A DNA stretch of 54,218 nt from Pseudomonadota bacterium (GCA_009778425.1 WRJU01000253.1:1-54218), one strand, 5' to 3'. Shown: positions 26,137 to 33,193, counted from the first letter of the stretch. Notes: generated from the sequence alone by a model not told the origin. Translations and numbers: made by a program.

Positions 26137-26559
26137 TTAGCCGACCATTGCAGGCACAACGGCGTTCTTGAATGAATGCTGAAAGCGTTTTTCCCCTTCA
26201 TGGAAAGCCCGGACGCGGTTTCTCCATAACGGATTCAAAACGTCGGGAACCATGTCGAGGAAGTGCAGCGGGCATGAATAGGAAGAGGGCGATTCAAACT
26301 CGGGAACCGAGCGGTAGCCCAACTCTCCCGTGTCTTCATCGCGGCGAATCTCGTCACAGATGATGATGCGATATGACTGCCCTGCCTTCATGCCAGCAAG
26401 GGCACCGTCTACTCGGGCGGTCGTCTCGACCACGCGCCAGAGCGTACCGTAGGTCTTGACATACGCGATGGTGTTGCGGATGAATTCCTCTGTCATCACG
26501 CGGCAACAAAGCTGGAATATCAATTCTTCTTCGGATATTTGCCGGTAAATCCAGTTCAT
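26137..26559 (-). CDS. Hypothetical ICE protein
   Basis: A 140-residue soluble protein with no family that I recognise. It contains IIICDEIRRDED and ends in a charged helix. The ATG at 26559 has AAGGAG seven bases upstream; the earlier start would put the ribosome-binding site inside the gene. It is one of several single small genes each preceded by its own hairpin leader. Confidence 0.65.
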   Translation of the reverse strand: MNWIYRQISEEELIFQLCCRVMTEEFIRNTIAYVKTYGTLWRVVETTARVDGALAGMKAGQSYRIIICDEIRRDEDTGELGYRSVPEFESPSSYSCPLHFLDMVPDVLNPLWRNRVRAFHEGEKRFQHSFKNAVVPAMVG

Positions 26560-26599
26560 TGAAAGCTCCTTCAAGTCAATGCCGGAAGGAACCCTCCCC

Positions 26600-26648
26600 C
26601 GCCGGGAAAAGGTTTCCCGGCGAGGTGGGTGAAATGCCGCAGGTGCGG
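26600..26648 (-). promoter_or_regulatory. Double-hairpin leader, first copy
   Basis: Two hairpins lie between the 74-residue gene and the next gene: CCGC/GCGG (26637-26648) and a ten-base-pair stem CGCCGGGAAA / TTTCCCGGCG (26600-26622, loop of three). There is no U-tract directly after the stem, so it looks more like an RNA-processing or stability element than a terminator. The same sequence recurs at 26920-26971. Confidence 0.6.
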
Positions 26649-26657
26649 CGGGGAGAA

Positions 26658-26882
26658 TTACTGCGTCTTGCGATGCCAGTCCAGGCTCTTGTCGTTGAAC
26701 TGGTAGCCCAACGCCTGAAGCCGTTCCTGTTGTTCGAGGAAAAGCAGGCGTTCCACGTTGGTATCGAGTTTGACGACATCACCCAAAGGCCAAAGAGAGC
26801 CAAAGAGTGTTTTGTCATACTCGCCCCAACGCAGGCGCAATGTCAGTCCCTCTTTCGAGATTTTCAGCAACAGCCAGTCCAT
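26658..26882 (-). CDS. Small ICE protein, stand-alone copy of the DUF3275 C-terminal domain
   Basis: A 74-residue protein whose second half matches the last about 50 residues of the DUF3275 protein just upstream: both have LWPLGDVV, LD, VxRxLF, RLxxLGYxFN and DWH. The N-terminal 25 residues differ (DWLLLKISKEGLTLRLRWGE) and look like a short beta-rich segment. GAAGGAG lies seven bases before the ATG. Together with the repeated leader this points to a local duplication. Function unknown. Confidence 0.72.
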   Translation of the reverse strand: MDWLLLKISKEGLTLRLRWGEYDKTLFGSLWPLGDVVKLDTNVERLLFLEQQERLQALGYQFNDKSLDWHRKTQ

Positions 26883-26919
26883 CAGCGACTCCTTCGATAA
26901 AAAGAGCCGGTTCCTCCTC

Positions 26920-26971
26920 CCCGCCGGGAAAAGGTTTCCCGGCGGGTGTGGATGAAATGCCGCGAGCGCGG
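26920..26971 (-). promoter_or_regulatory. Double-hairpin leader, second copy
   Basis: A 12-base-pair stem CCCGCCGGGAAA / TTTCCCGGCGGG (26920-26946) and a short hairpin CCGC/GCGG (26960-26971) lie between the DUF3275 gene and the 74-residue gene. The large stem is nearly identical to the one at 26600-26622, including the loop. Confidence 0.6.
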
Positions 26972-26988
26972 CGGTTGAGTGACAGCGG

Positions 26989-27600
26989 TTATTGCCCCTG
27001 AAGATGCCAGTCCTGGCTCATGCCGTTGAACTTGTAGCCCAGAGACTTGAGGCGGTCTCGTTGGTCGCGGAAAAGCTGGCGATCCACCGTGGGGTCAAGT
27101 TGGACAACATCACCCAGAGGCCAGAGCGTGCTAAAGAGCTTTTTGTCGCGCTCGTCGCACACTTCGGTTGCATTGGCAGCTTCGGCGGGTGCCTCAGATT
27201 CCATGCTGGACGGTGCCCTGTCCTCTTGTGGGTCAGCCTTGGGAGGCTCTTCCTTGGAGGGAGCCGCAGGCGGAACCTGCTTTGGCTCTGACTCGATGGG
27301 GTCGACTTCCTGCGGAGTAAGTTTTTCGGCTTCTTCGTTGGAGAGATCGTCGATACCCGAGATGGTCATTGCGTTCAGAGAAGCGCGAACTTCAGTGACG
27401 CTGCGGCCATTCGAGATATACGCGGAGGGGTAGACCCAGCCGATGACAAACTCACCTTCGTACTCGCCAGGGTCGTATTGTTCGAGCGCAGTGTCTTTGA
27501 CAACGAAGTTGCCAATCGCAATCGACAAGTGCCCGACGTTGAAATCGCCGTTACGACCGTGAAGGGTCTTGATGACCAGCTTGCCGGGATATGTATACAT
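26989..27600 (-). CDS. DUF3275 family ICE protein
   Basis: A 203-residue protein of the DUF3275 family. The N-terminal domain (about 1-85) begins with YPGKLVIKTLHGRNG and contains the family sequence FVIGWVYPSAY; a Pro/Glu-rich linker follows (about 90-145), then the C-terminal LWPLGDVVQLD domain shared with the 74-residue neighbour. It is coded 17 bases after the DUF3577 gene, an order constant in this class. DUF3275 proteins are linked to ICE replication by neighbourhood only. Confidence 0.85.
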   Translation of the reverse strand: MYTYPGKLVIKTLHGRNGDFNVGHLSIAIGNFVVKDTALEQYDPGEYEGEFVIGWVYPSAYISNGRSVTEVRASLNAMTISGIDDLSNEEAEKLTPQEVDPIESEPKQVPPAAPSKEEPPKADPQEDRAPSSMESEAPAEAANATEVCDERDKKLFSTLWPLGDVVQLDPTVDRQLFRDQRDRLKSLGYKFNGMSQDWHLQGQ

Positions 27601-27617
27601 CTTGCTCTCCCGGCGGC

Positions 27618-28214
27618 TTATGACGGATCGGTTTCGTCCGTCATGTTCTCAAACCCGCTAATCTCCGTTTCGGCTTCTTCCCCGTCTTGTGCCGAAGGGG
27701 ATTCCGAATCAGGAGCGCCAGTCGAGCGTTCTTCATCGGCATTGTCTGTCGGCGTTGCCCCGGTTGTTTGCTCATTCTCGGGCTTGGGCTTTGGTTCGGC
27801 TTTGTAGACTACCTGGCCGTTTACCTTGATCCAACCGATATAGAGCAGCCTCACTTTCAGGCTTACGCCTTGCTTTCCGGCTTTCTCACCCTTTTCATAG
27901 GTGAAGATGTCCGTCCAGAGGTCGCCAACCCTGAAGCCGACTAACACCTTATTCTTTGGTTTGCCATTGTCACCCTTGGCATTGATGACATCGAAGTAGC
28001 TGCGCACGAGTTCCTGTGCTTTTTCCCCAGAAACGCGGCAGTCAAAGGGCACGTATTTCACATCATCGGCTTCGCCGTTGAGGGCGTTGACGACGCAAGC
28101 GAGATAAGGCTCGCCCTTGTTGGGTTTGACTTCGCGGGCTCGGTTGAGATAACCGAGACCCAAAGTGTGCAGGTCGAAGTATTTCTTTTCGGTTGAAGCA
28201 GTGTTTTCAGACAT
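27618..28214 (-). CDS. STY4534 family ICE replication protein (DUF3577)
   Basis: A 198-residue protein that matches the STY4534/DUF3577 family of SPI-7-like elements. The diagnostic part is the first half (EKKYFDLHTLGLGYLNRAREV, here cited in part, and FDCRVSG). The C-terminal third is acidic and disordered. The ATG at 28214 was chosen because GGAG lies eight bases upstream, right after a hairpin and eight U. The longer open frame runs into the repeated element and was rejected. It is probably involved in element replication. Confidence 0.85.
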   Translation of the reverse strand: MSENTASTEKKYFDLHTLGLGYLNRAREVKPNKGEPYLACVVNALNGEADDVKYVPFDCRVSGEKAQELVRSYFDVINAKGDNGKPKNKVLVGFRVGDLWTDIFTYEKGEKAGKQGVSLKVRLLYIGWIKVNGQVVYKAEPKPKPENEQTTGATPTDNADEERSTGAPDSESPSAQDGEEAETEISGFENMTDETDPS

Positions 28215-28225
28215 GGTGTTTCTCC

Positions 28226-28271
28226 AAAAAAAAGAGCGGAGACACACCTTCCCCGTAAGCCGGAGGTGTGT
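28226..28271 (-). promoter_or_regulatory. Terminator-like leader of the STY4534 gene
   Basis: On the minus strand ACACACCU pairs with AGGUGUGU (28242-28271, partly paired loop); CUCCGCUC and eight U (28226-28233) follow, then GGAG and the start codon 11 bases later. A terminator directly ahead of a ribosome-binding site implies conditional read-through. Confidence 0.65.
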
Positions 28272-28274
28272 AAC

Positions 28275-28434
28275 CCCCGCGCGGGTTGATTGAATATGGC
28301 AGGGCCGATGAAGATCAACGACCGTCCGTGCGATTGACGCTGCCCTCACGAACTGGCGCAACCAGCGCATCTGACGATGCGCCTGTAGCCTTGAAGGTTG
28401 CTGGCTACCTGATGTTGCCGACCGAAGTCAGCAG
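28275..28434. repeat. 160-bp repeated element, copy A
   Basis: This intergenic stretch is about 90% identical to 32844-33004, in the same orientation; over the last 113 bases only five differ, including identical runs of 35 and 39 bases. Both copies lie upstream (minus-strand sense) of a hairpin leader and a small ICE gene. The rest of the 311-base gap (28435-28525) shows nothing clear. It may be a promoter, a small RNA, or the remnant of a small gene. Confidence 0.8.
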
Positions 28435-28525
28435 GACATGTTGCAAGGATCGCTCTGTTTTGCTGCAACGTCACCGGAAAAACCGTTACGTGGCGCACCC
28501 TTATTTTTGTAGTACGAAGCCGTGT

Positions 28526-29449
28526 TTATTCGCAAAGCCCATAACTGGAGGCGCACGCCGGGGCGTGTTCATCCCATTGGGGGTCTGGCATCCGACCACC
28601 CCGAAACGTCCGCGCCCATTTGATGTAAGCAGTGATATTCCTGCCGCGCAGTTCGCCCCGCCCGTCGTCTGGCGCTGGAAAGAACGAGGAATCTCCGCGT
28701 TTCGATGTTTCGCAAACGATGCGCTCCCAATCACCAATGCGCGCAATATGCTCGGGGAAGCGGCAGGAGATTTCCGCCAGTTCCGCCTTACTTGCGTTAA
28801 TGCACGGCATGCACCCAACGCGGCGCATCCCCTGGCTGTAGAGCGCATTGAGTTTGATGCCATGCAACCGGACAAAATCAACCGTCTGTTGCCCTGTCCA
28901 GCCAGCGATGGGGCGAAAGGCGAACAATCCCCCGGTCAAGTCCTCGTACCCTTGGGACTTCGCTCGGTTTGCTGATTCGTCACGGCGCACCCCCTGCCAG
29001 CTCCATACGTCGACCTCCTGCGTGTCGATGAAACCCAGGGCGTATTCGGCCAATGGCACTGTTTTGAGTTCATGCGTACAGAATTGTGCCTTTCGAGAAG
29101 GAAACCTGCCTTTGAGCATGCACAGGTCGAGGAAGGGGTTGCCGCTCGGTACAAGCAGGCTGGCCGCACGTTCGCAGCGCGCGGCAGAAACACCCTTTTC
29201 CGGCCACCGGGTCAGCACCCATTCTCGCCGCCGCGCAAACCGGCCCGAAAAATCTGCCCTGATGCGCTTGATCTGAATACCCAAGGACTGTTCCAGATAG
29301 TCGAGGTATTTAAGAGTGGCTTCGTGTTCGTTGCCTGTATCGGCGAACACCGCAAAGGTGCTTTCGGGAAATTGTTTCAGCGCCAGAATCAGCGTCGCTG
29401 CGCTGTCTTTGCCCCCACTGACCGAGACGAGGTGGATGATTCTTTTCAA
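28526..29449 (-). CDS. PP-loop (PAPS reductase-like) protein
   Basis: A 307-residue protein with the ATP-pyrophosphatase P-loop SGGKDS (11-16) and an adenylyl-sulfate-reductase-like fold. Cysteines in LDLCMLKGRFP, AQFCTHELK, VGCMPC and the C-terminal SYGLCE could bind a metal cluster. The family includes DndC-like DNA sulfur-modification proteins, but no other dnd genes are present. Translation starts at TTG (29449), which overlaps the stop of the methyltransferase gene by four bases, so its expression is coupled to that gene. A role in modifying DNA together with the methyltransferase is inferred only. Confidence 0.82.
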   Translation of the reverse strand: MKRIIHLVSVSGGKDSAATLILALKQFPESTFAVFADTGNEHEATLKYLDYLEQSLGIQIKRIRADFSGRFARRREWVLTRWPEKGVSAARCERAASLLVPSGNPFLDLCMLKGRFPSRKAQFCTHELKTVPLAEYALGFIDTQEVDVWSWQGVRRDESANRAKSQGYEDLTGGLFAFRPIAGWTGQQTVDFVRLHGIKLNALYSQGMRRVGCMPCINASKAELAEISCRFPEHIARIGDWERIVCETSKRGDSSFFPAPDDGRGELRGRNITAYIKWARTFRGGRMPDPQWDEHAPACASSYGLCE

Positions 29450-30540
29450 GGTGCGGCCCTTTTGTTCAGGAACGCACGGATAAACTGCGCGGCGACTTGC
29501 GGGACAAGCGCGTTTCCGTAGGAGCGCAAACGTCCCATTCGGGCGGAAACCCCATGAGCCAGCGGGAATGTGCCGGGTTCAACTGGCCGCCATTTGCCAT
29601 CCCGGCAGCGGAGCCAGTCAGCATCTCTCCACGGGCTGTCCACCTCGCCGGGGCATCCTGTTCGATTTTCCAATCCGGCGGTTTTCCGTAGATCAGGAAT
29701 GGGGCATCGCATAGATCCTTGCGATAGCTCCCAGAGTCCCCCAGCTTCCTCTTGCCGCCTTTTAGGCGCGGCAGCCTCGCCTGATGGGCATCGTGTGCCT
29801 GCGGTGTCGGCCAGGACGCAAGAATTGCCTGTCTCGGCAGCAGGTCGTCCCTTTGCCTCCCGTCTGCCCTCGGCGGCAACTCCTTCCCGGTATCCTTCCA
29901 GTCTCGCGCAGTCGGCGTGACCCATGCAGCCAAGGCTTGCGCAATGTGCGCCAGGTCGCTCGATGGGTTCGCCCTCGACAGATGCCGCTCCGGGTATTCC
30001 TGCGGGTTCGGGATGCGCGATGCGTTCACATCGCTCGCTTTTGGCGTAGGCCACAAAGAACAGTCTGTGCCGGAGGTGCGGTGCGCCAACGCCCGCAGCA
30101 GGAAGTACCGTCGCCCCGACGGCGTAGCCACATCCCTCCAGGTCAGCCGAAACAGCATCGAGCCATCCAAGCCGGATGGCTGCATCAACCTGCTCGCCAA
30201 AAATGACTGGAGGGCGGCACTCGCCGATGAGCCGGAACCAGACCGGCCACAGATGCCTGCTGTCGCCGGTGCCGCGCCGGTTTCCGGCGATGCTGAACGG
30301 CTGGCAGGGACATGATCCTGTCCAGACGGGCCGATCATCGGGCCATCCAGCGAGCCGCAACGCATAGGGCCAGCCCCCAATCCCCGCGAAGAAATGGCAT
30401 TGTCTGTATACAGCAAGCTCTTCTGGCCTGACATCCTCTATCCCCCGCTCAATCACGTCCCCTTGTGCCAGGAGTCCGGCGGCAATCAGGTTACGCAACC
30501 AGGCTGCGGCGTAGGGATCGTTATCGTTGTAATAGTTCAT
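29446..30540 (-). CDS. DNA (cytosine-5) methyltransferase
   Basis: A 364-residue C5-methyltransferase. Motif I is FAGIGG (51-56), motif IV is PCQPFS with catalytic Cys79, motif VI is represented by GEQV, motif VIII by RHRLFFVAY, and motif X by GNALVPQVA near the C-terminus. The middle 130 residues should contain the target-recognition domain. A second long frame (29466-30434) overlaps it almost completely. It has no ribosome-binding site as clear as those of its neighbours. It could protect element DNA after transfer. Confidence 0.88.
   Translation of the reverse strand: MNYYNDNDPYAAAWLRNLIAAGLLAQGDVIERGIEDVRPEELAVYRQCHFFAGIGGWPYALRLAGWPDDRPVWTGSCPCQPFSIAGNRRGTGDSRHLWPVWFRLIGECRPPVIFGEQVDAAIRLGWLDAVSADLEGCGYAVGATVLPAAGVGAPHLRHRLFFVAYAKSERCERIAHPEPAGIPGAASVEGEPIERPGAHCASLGCMGHADCARLEGYREGVAAEGRREAKGRPAAETGNSCVLADTAGTRCPSGEAAAPKRRQEEAGGLWELSQGSMRCPIPDLRKTAGLENRTGCPGEVDSPWRDADWLRCRDGKWRPVEPGTFPLAHGVSARMGRLRSYGNALVPQVAAQFIRAFLNKRAAP
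29466..30434 (-). CDS. Possible overlapping protein in a second frame of the methyltransferase gene
   Basis: This 322-residue frame lies wholly inside the C5-methyltransferase gene. It contains sequences known from phage-type methyltransferase-associated proteins: LTWRDVATPSGRR, SLWPTPKASD, WVTPTARDWKDTG and GGQLNPAHSRWLMGFPPEWD. Frames like this are often annotated as separate genes. The same bases also code the recognised motif X region in the main frame. No ribosome-binding site supports the ATG at 30434. It could be a translated overlapping gene or a conserved shadow frame; I cannot decide between these by eye. Confidence 0.3.
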   Translation of the reverse strand: MSGQKSLLYTDNAISSRGLGAGPMRCGSLDGPMIGPSGQDHVPASRSASPETGAAPATAGICGRSGSGSSASAALQSFLASRLMQPSGLDGSMLFRLTWRDVATPSGRRYFLLRALAHRTSGTDCSLWPTPKASDVNASRIPNPQEYPERHLSRANPSSDLAHIAQALAAWVTPTARDWKDTGKELPPRADGRQRDDLLPRQAILASWPTPQAHDAHQARLPRLKGGKRKLGDSGSYRKDLCDAPFLIYGKPPDWKIEQDAPARWTARGEMLTGSAAGMANGGQLNPAHSRWLMGFPPEWDVCAPTETRLSRKSPRSLSVRS

Positions 30541-30648
30541 CGCGCCGCTTGCCGGTTTGAATCATGTGGGTAGCATTGCGGATTTCGGTGCAGGATTCAG
30601 TAGGCAATGGGTTTCAGGTCATGCCCCTTTTTCGCGGAAGATCAGGGC

Positions 30649-30687
30649 AAAAAAATGCCTCCTCGTCCAAATCGGACTTGGAGGCAT
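30649..30687 (-). terminator. Rho-independent terminator after the 273-residue gene
   Basis: On the minus strand ATGCCTCC / GGAGGCAT with an inner GTCC/GGAC stem (30655-30687) is followed by seven U. It lies 11 bases after the stop codon of the 273-residue gene, and ends transcription before the methyltransferase gene. Confidence 0.88.
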
Positions 30688-30697
30688 GGTTCGGGCT

Positions 30698-31519
30698 TCA
30701 GGCAGCCTGTGCGAGTTGTTTTGCTTTGCGCGGCTTTTTGGCGGCGGCGATCAGGTCAACGTCGATCCGGTTCCAGGCACCGTCGTCGATCAGATCATGG
30801 AGCCGGGTGCCCAATTCATTGAACAAAACATAATCGTCGAAGTAGGTGCGTTCGCCATCCTGGAGAAGTTCGATCCCGAAGGAATCCAGTCCCCGGTTGT
30901 AGAACACCCGGACACGTCCACAATGCTTCCTGGTATTCACCGAAAAACTCACCGCAGGCGGCGTCCTGAAAATGTCATCCGGCACGGGATCAACGATCTC
31001 GAAATCGCGCGCCTGGGCGTCCACCAGCATATGCGTGAGATGTCGAAAGCCGTCCGGTAACCTGTCCGTCTCCAACAGCTCGATCAAGCTCTTCAATTCA
31101 TAGCATTTGGCCTCGGGCACAGGCAGCTTCACAGCCCGCCCCCCCAGAATGGTCGATTCCACCACGTAGGTTGTGCCATTGGACATCGTGCGTGTTTCGG
31201 GTTTGGGCCCCGTGACGCAGTAGCCGTCGAAATCGCGTCTGGCGTAAGCTCTAACTTGTACCGTATCGCCGGTTTCAGGATCGAAGGTTACGAGCGAGCG
31301 GTCTACGACGCAGATGTTCTTATTGTCCAGCATGATGAATGCCTCATCATTGCTGAAAATGACCTTACCCTCGCGGGGTTCTGGGTCGAAGTAGCCGAAC
31401 ATTCCCTGCTGCAACGAGTTGTCGAGCACCTTCAGGTAGAACTGCTTTCGATTCTTCGGCAGTTGCCCGCCAACGAGTCGCATTACGTTGTCCTTGTAGT
31501 ATTGGTGATTGAGTGACAT
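30698..31519 (-). CDS. Hypothetical ICE protein
   Basis: A 273-residue soluble protein that I do not recognise. Sequence features are VMRLVGGQLPKNR near the N-terminus, a beta-rich middle and a basic tail ending AKKPRKAKQLAQAA, which could bind nucleic acid. GAAGGAG lies seven bases before the ATG. It follows a hairpin leader and is closed by a strong terminator, so it is expressed at least partly on its own. Confidence 0.7.
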   Translation of the reverse strand: MSLNHQYYKDNVMRLVGGQLPKNRKQFYLKVLDNSLQQGMFGYFDPEPREGKVIFSNDEAFIMLDNKNICVVDRSLVTFDPETGDTVQVRAYARRDFDGYCVTGPKPETRTMSNGTTYVVESTILGGRAVKLPVPEAKCYELKSLIELLETDRLPDGFRHLTHMLVDAQARDFEIVDPVPDDIFRTPPAVSFSVNTRKHCGRVRVFYNRGLDSFGIELLQDGERTYFDDYVLFNELGTRLHDLIDDGAWNRIDVDLIAAAKKPRKAKQLAQAA

Positions 31520-31536
31520 GAAAATCTCCTTCGTAG

Positions 31537-31615
31537 AAAAAAGTGAAAGGGATTTCCAGCCCTGTACGAAGGGAAAGAAATCCCTTCGCGGGTGAAGAAG
31601 GCGGGTTGCGCCTTC
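31537..31615 (-). promoter_or_regulatory. Attenuator-like leader with exclusive stems
   Basis: On the minus strand a first hairpin (GAAGGCG / CGCCTTC, 31597-31615) is followed by AAGGGATTTC / GAAATCCCTT (31577-31586 with 31547-31556), then six U after UCAC (31537-31542) and GAAGGAG. The upstream arm can instead pair as CGAAGGGA / TCCCTTCG (31581-31588 with 31567-31574), which removes the terminator-like stem. Confidence 0.65.
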
Positions 31616-31629
31616 AGGAAAACAGCAAG

Positions 31630-31899
31630 CTACACGGCTTGGTTTCCGGTGTCCGGGAAACCGTGGGAGTGGCCTGTGACGGCAGCGGGGTCATGTTCGA
31701 GAATCTCGAAGCTGCCGGGAGCGTTGCCTTCATCGTCAGACAGGAAAAAAAGAACTTTCCTCCCGCCGTCAGGCAGCGTGACCTGAAGGCCGAAGAACTC
31801 CATTCCAAAACCGTCAGCCTCGGTTGCGGCTAATCCGGCGATGGTTCCGCCTACGAGCGGTTCGAGTTGCGCCAGATAAAACTCGGTGTTTTTATTCAT
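31630..31899 (-). CDS. Small hypothetical ICE protein
   Basis: An 89-residue acidic protein beginning MNKNTEFYLAQLEPLVGGTI. It has a beta-strand-rich middle (FGLQVTLPDGGRKVLFFLSDDE). The start at 31899 has GGAG 11 bases upstream, after a hairpin and six U; the longer frame runs through the leader. No function is known. Confidence 0.68.
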   Translation of the reverse strand: MNKNTEFYLAQLEPLVGGTIAGLAATEADGFGMEFFGLQVTLPDGGRKVLFFLSDDEGNAPGSFEILEHDPAAVTGHSHGFPDTGNQAV

Positions 31900-31914
31900 G
31901 CTTTGCGAAGCTCC

Positions 31915-31989
31915 AAAAAAGTGTGGGGACTTTGCCCCGTGAAAGGGATCAAAGTCCCCACGGGGTGGCAGAAGGCGGTTCACGCCTTC
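31915..31989 (-). promoter_or_regulatory. Attenuator-like leader with exclusive stems
   Basis: On the minus strand a hairpin GAAGGCG/CGCCTTC (31971-31989) precedes a perfect 12-base-pair stem GTGGGGACTTTG / CAAAGTCCCCAC (31923-31934 with 31950-31961), followed by AC and six U (31915-31920) and GGAG. CCCCGTG (31959-31965 on the minus strand) can instead pair with CACGGGG (31935-31941), which breaks the terminator stem. Confidence 0.7.
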
Positions 31990-32007
31990 GGAAAAAATGG
32001 ATCACTG

Positions 32008-32187
32008 TCAGAAAGAGCCTGCCGCTTTGGTTGCCTTGCGTAGCATCCGGTGCATCCTTGCAACCAGCGAAGTCATCCAGCCGCAATTGCGGCAACGAAA
32101 ATGTCGGGTACCCCCCAGCGTGCCGAGTTCCAGCAACGGCCCACCGCATGCGTGGCATTGCCGTGACGTTGTATCGTTCATCGTCAT
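32008..32187 (-). CDS. Small zinc-ribbon protein
   Basis: A 59-residue protein with two CxxC pairs, CHAC (residues 11-14) and CRNC (about 32-35), and a basic C-terminus (ARMHRMLRKATKAA), which is a plain zinc ribbon. Its ATG overlaps the stop of the upstream gene by four bases (ATGA). The glycine-rich spacing GGPLLELGTLGGTRHF is typical of such ribbons. It may bind nucleic acid. Confidence 0.7.
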   Translation of the reverse strand: MTMNDTTSRQCHACGGPLLELGTLGGTRHFRCRNCGWMTSLVARMHRMLRKATKAAGSF

Positions 32188-32705
32188 GGCAGCCCCCTTT
32201 CGTTCAGTTCAACGTGCTGCCCGCGGCTTGCTGCCCTTGGTACATCAGGCAGCGGATAGAGCTTGAGCAACTCTGTCAACCGCTTATCAGCGGGCATGTC
32301 TGGTAGTGACCCTGTAAGTACCGCGTCAGGCAGGCTTTGCGCGAGTACTCCCTGGCTGTGTGCGCGTTGCAACTGCTCACACCGTTCAAGCCAGAGCAGT
32401 TCGTAGTGAGCGATTGCGTCCCACTTTGCGGGTGTATTCCCTTCAAGCAGGTAGGCATAATCGACGGCCTGCTGGTCGGTGTCGTCGTACAGAACACACA
32501 CTTGCCGATAGCTGCCGAAATCGTGGGGGAATCGTTTGATGACGATGCTGGCCTTGCCGTTTTCCGGGAGCGGAAAAAGACGAGACAGCATCCGCTTGAA
32601 AACCCGGCATTCCCTTGAACTGCGTTCTTCATAGTCAAGTCTGCCGACCTGGGCGCAGTCCTCCTCTACCGGCGCTGGGCTAATGTCCATCCATTGCGAA
32701 GTCAT
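32184..32705 (-). CDS. Hypothetical ICE protein
   Basis: A 173-residue soluble protein that I do not recognise. It begins MTSQWMDISPAP, has an acidic N-terminus, and a helical C-terminal half with WLERCEQLQRAH. The ATG at 32705 has GAAGGAG nine bases upstream; longer frames run into the leader and repeat B. It is coupled by four bases to the zinc-ribbon gene. Confidence 0.65.
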   Translation of the reverse strand: MTSQWMDISPAPVEEDCAQVGRLDYEERSSRECRVFKRMLSRLFPLPENGKASIVIKRFPHDFGSYRQVCVLYDDTDQQAVDYAYLLEGNTPAKWDAIAHYELLWLERCEQLQRAHSQGVLAQSLPDAVLTGSLPDMPADKRLTELLKLYPLPDVPRAASRGQHVELNERGLP

Positions 32706-32725
32706 GGCGAAATCTCCTTCATAGA

Positions 32726-32796
32726 AAAATGTGGAGACCTCGCCCCATGAGGGGATCAAAGTCCCCACGGGGTGACAGAAGGCGTTACAAACCTTC
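32726..32796 (-). promoter_or_regulatory. Attenuator-like leader, relative of 31915-31989
   Basis: The layout equals that of 31915-31989: a GAAGG...CCTTC hairpin, then a 12-base-pair stem (32731-32742 with 32757-32768), five U, and GAAGGAG. One arm is identical to the other copy and the other arm has changed at three positions, but G-U pairs keep the stem intact, which suggests that the RNA structure is maintained. Confidence 0.68.
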
Positions 32797-32843
32797 GAAA
32801 ATGCAGGAGGCACACCCATCCCGCTTGGCGAGGGGGTGCGAGT

Positions 32844-33004
32844 CCCTGCGCGGGTTGCTTGGATATGGCAGGGCTGTTGAAGAATCAACTGCCGTCCGTG
32901 CGATTGACGCTGCCCTCACGAACTGGTGCATCCAGCGCATCTGACGATGCTCCCGTAGCCTTGAAGGTTGCTGGCTACCTGATGTTGCCGACCAAAGTCA
33001 GCAG
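32844..33004. repeat. 160-bp repeated element, copy B, with a 53-codon frame
   Basis: This is the second copy of the element at 28275-28434. On the plus strand it includes a 53-residue frame from ATG 32865 to 33026 (beginning MAGLLKNQLPSVRL); copy A lacks one base and breaks that frame early. Of the five differences in the last 113 bases, three fall at third codon positions of this frame. There is no convincing ribosome-binding site. The gap 32706-33193 otherwise holds only a leader and a terminator. Confidence 0.75.
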
Positions 33005-33117
33005 TGCATGGCGCAAGGTTCGATGATTTGCGGCGCACTGTCAGCCGTTAAATGGTTTTGTGCCGTACCCGGTTTCAGGCGTGCCCAAACGGTGATGTGC
33101 GTTTTCGGTCGAGCCTG

Positions 33118-33162
33118 AAAAAAAGTCCCCGGAGACTGGTGGATGATCCAGTTTCCGGGGAA
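33118..33162 (-). terminator. Rho-independent terminator after the DUF7673-like gene
   Basis: On the minus strand CCCCGGAAACTGG pairs with CCAGTCTCCGGGG (one mismatch), and after GAC come seven U (33118-33124). It lies 31 bases after the stop codon of the gene at 33194-33550. Confidence 0.85.
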
Positions 33163-33193
33163 AGGCGGTGGTGCGACATCAAAAGCTGTTCGC

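Noticed and set aside
24757..26175. 472-residue plus-strand open frame
   Set aside because: It is antisense to the DUF6094 methyltransferase gene and the 211-residue gene, which have real motifs, good ribosome-binding sites and the operon direction; its composition is that of a shadow frame.
28526..29449. DndC and a complete DNA phosphorothioation system
   Set aside because: Only the PP-loop protein is present; no dndA, B, D or E homologue is seen in the window.
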